A stretch of 64,000 bases of DNA, taken from positions 434,001-498,000 of the forward strand of contig NZ_CP034245.1 in NCBI RefSeq assembly GCF_003931875.1, written 5' to 3'. This stretch comes from Microbacterium sp. 10M-3C3. Its GTDB lineage: Bacteria; Actinomycetota; Actinomycetes; Actinomycetales; Microbacteriaceae. The position numbers and the translations under genes were made by a program. This document shows, piece after piece, positions 62,718 to 64,000 of the stretch; positions within the stretch are counted from its first letter, which is position 1, and the number at the start of each line of letters is the position of its first letter. The notes under the pieces were generated by a model. It saw nothing but the letters and a program-made list of their open reading frames with translations, ran no database searches and was not told where the DNA came from.

Positions 62718-63590
62718 GTGGCCGATGTCCTGAACGTCCTCATCCTCTCCGGTCACATGACCATCGAGCATGACAACGCCTTCCGCAGCTTCCGAAAGCA
62801 CAACGAGTGGATCACCACGCTGCTCGAAGACACCGGGCGCTTCAAGGTCCGCGTGGTCGAAGACCCGCGCGGCCTCCCCGCGGCGGTCATCGACAAGTAC
62901 GACGTGCTCATCGTCGTCTTCGAGGGGCGTGACGGCTTCTTCGAGAAGGCCGTCGGCTTCGGCGCCGAGACCGACGCCGCGATCCTGAAGTTCGTCCACG
63001 ACGACGGCAAGGGAATCGTGTGGTTCCACGGGTCGGCCGCCCAGGAGGACCGCTGGGGCTACCCGGAGGAGTACAACGTCATGCGCGGCGCGAAGCTCAG
63101 CGCCTATGAGACGGGACTGCGGCCCCGGCCGTGGGGAGAGGCGCTGCTGCGCACCACCGAGCCGCGGCATCCGATCACCGAGGGGATCAGCGAGACCTGG
63201 ACGGTCACCGGCGACGACATCCTCACGGGTGTCGATCTGTACGACGGCGCGCAGGTGCTCCTGACGACCTTCGACGACCTCGAGTCGTACGAGAAGGCGC
63301 CCGTGTGGCCCATGTCGCACTACCCGGTCGTCATCCCCGAGGGCGGGATCGCCGAGCTGAACGGCATGAACACCGACCAGCCGATCGCGTGGATCAACGA
63401 GTACGGCGCGGGCCGGTCGTTCACCATCACGATCGGGCACGACATCGACACCTTCCGGCGCATCGAGTTCATCCGGATGTTCCCGCGGGGGGTCGAGTGG
63501 GCCGCGACCGGCGAGGTGTCGCTCACCGGACCCGACCGGCGCGGCGAGCGGCGCTTCAACCCGTGGCCGTACTACAACGGCGAGGGGTGA
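62718..63590 (+). CDS. ThuA-like protein (class I glutamine-amidotransferase-like fold)
   Basis: 290 residues: VLNVLILSGHMTIEHDNAFRSFRKHNEWITTLLEDTGRFKVRVVEDPRG, GKGIVWFHGSAAQEDRW, GRSFTITIGHDIDTFRRIEFIRMFPRGVEWAATG. GTG start at 62718 with AGAAAGG upstream. Followed by a Gfo/Idh gene with GTGA overlap, repeating the ThuA-Gfo/Idh pairing at 13505. Likely part of keto-sugar metabolism; reaction unknown. Confidence 0.83.
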   Translation: MADVLNVLILSGHMTIEHDNAFRSFRKHNEWITTLLEDTGRFKVRVVEDPRGLPAAVIDKYDVLIVVFEGRDGFFEKAVGFGAETDAAILKFVHDDGKGIVWFHGSAAQEDRWGYPEEYNVMRGAKLSAYETGLRPRPWGEALLRTTEPRHPITEGISETWTVTGDDILTGVDLYDGAQVLLTTFDDLESYEKAPVWPMSHYPVVIPEGGIAELNGMNTDQPIAWINEYGAGRSFTITIGHDIDTFRRIEFIRMFPRGVEWAATGEVSLTGPDRRGERRFNPWPYYNGEG

Positions 63591-64000
63591 GTACGGCGGT
63601 GCGCGTCGGCATCCTCGGCGCGGGCGGCATCGCCGAGCGCGCCATGGTGGAGCCGGCCCACGCGGTCGACGGCGTCGAGGTGCGCGCGATCGGCGCGCGC
63701 GATCCCGAGCGTGCGGCGGCGCTCGCGGCGCGTCTGTCCGTCCCCGTGTCCGGCGACTACGACACCGTGCTGTCCGATCCGGATGTCGACCTCGTCTACC
63801 TCGCACTGCCGCCGATCGTCCACGCGCGGTGGGCGGAGGCGGCGCTGCGCGCGGGCAAGCACGTCCTGTGCGAGAAGCCGCTGTCCGCGAACGGCGCGAC
63901 GGCCGCGCGCATCGCCGCCGTCGCCGCCGAGACCGGCCGGCGCGCCTTCGTCGGCTTCCACTACCGGCTGCATCCGTTCACGCAGCGGCTGCTCGAGGTG
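63587..64000 (+). CDS. Gfo/Idh/MocA family oxidoreductase, N-terminal part
   Basis: 138 codons to the window edge, C-terminus missing. VRVGILGAGGIAERAMVEPAHAVDGVEVRAIGARDPERA, LPPIVHARWAEAALRAGKHVLCEKPLSANGATAARIA and VGFHYRLHPFTQR mark the NAD-binding domain and the conserved EKPLS. GTGA overlap with the ThuA-like gene. Confidence 0.88.
   Translation, partial: MSTAVRVGILGAGGIAERAMVEPAHAVDGVEVRAIGARDPERAAALAARLSVPVSGDYDTVLSDPDVDLVYLALPPIVHARWAEAALRAGKHVLCEKPLSANGATAARIAAVAAETGRRAFVGFHYRLHPFTQRLLEV

Overview
The window comes from a very GC-rich actinobacterium, most likely a Microbacterium or close relative in the Microbacteriaceae. The reasons are the third-position G/C bias, many GTG starts with 1- or 4-base gene overlaps, leaderless promoters, two DUF222/HNH genes, and frequent GGATGCGGC words inside genes. 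No rRNA, tRNA, CRISPR array or transposase was seen. No gene-free stretch exceeds 300 bases; the longest (35752-36046 and 50755-50994) hold repeats and regulatory sites.

Region 1 (1-12.4 kb). The end of an amino-acid-type ABC binding protein is followed by a GntR regulator divergent from an aldehyde dehydrogenase. Next comes a minus-strand operon metF-purU-ligM-padR for tetrahydrofolate-dependent aryl O-demethylation (vanillate/syringate type), with a large palindromic operator at 6958-6985. Two divergent MFS exporters, a small YeaQ/GlsB-type membrane protein, a type IB topoisomerase and a DUF222/HNH protein follow.

Region 2 (12.4-16.8 kb). A LacI regulator faces a ThuA-Gfo/Idh/MocA-GH51 arabinofuranosidase operon across a perfect 12-bp palindrome.

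Region 3 (16.8-33.9 kb). This is the phenylacetate catabolon. It contains a TetR regulator, an MHS transporter, paaF-paaH-paaZ-paaI-paaK and paaABCDE-paaG. Three near-identical 22-bp palindromes sit at the transporter and at both paa operons. A MarR/quinone-oxidoreductase pair, an AlaX-like protein, an internally deleted RidA and the second DUF222/HNH gene are interspersed.

Region 4 (33.9-46.9 kb). An Asp/Glu racemase variant and a LysR gene lie among ~75-bp hairpin repeats. They are followed by pobA, an IclR regulator, pcaHGBDC, a second IclR regulator and pcaIJF: the complete 4-hydroxybenzoate/protocatechuate/beta-ketoadipate pathway. Distinct operators for the two IclR proteins are visible. 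An MFS transporter ends the block.

Region 5 (47-64 kb). This is the most unusual part: an expanded C-glycoside (C-C glycosidic bond) cleavage locus. It holds four alpha/beta C-deglycosidase sets (two as single fused proteins, one as adjacent genes, one split by an NTF2-like gene), a GMC oxidoreductase of the C-glycoside 3-oxidase/pyranose-oxidase type, a sugar ABC transporter, a LysR regulator, further TIM-barrel isomerases, Gfo/Idh/MocA dehydrogenases and a second ThuA protein.

Together the genes suggest a plant-phenolic degradation island. Flavonoid C-glycosides and arabinosides would be taken up and de-sugared, aryl methyl groups removed onto tetrahydrofolate, and aromatic acids funnelled through phenylacetyl-CoA and protocatechuate to succinyl-CoA and acetyl-CoA.
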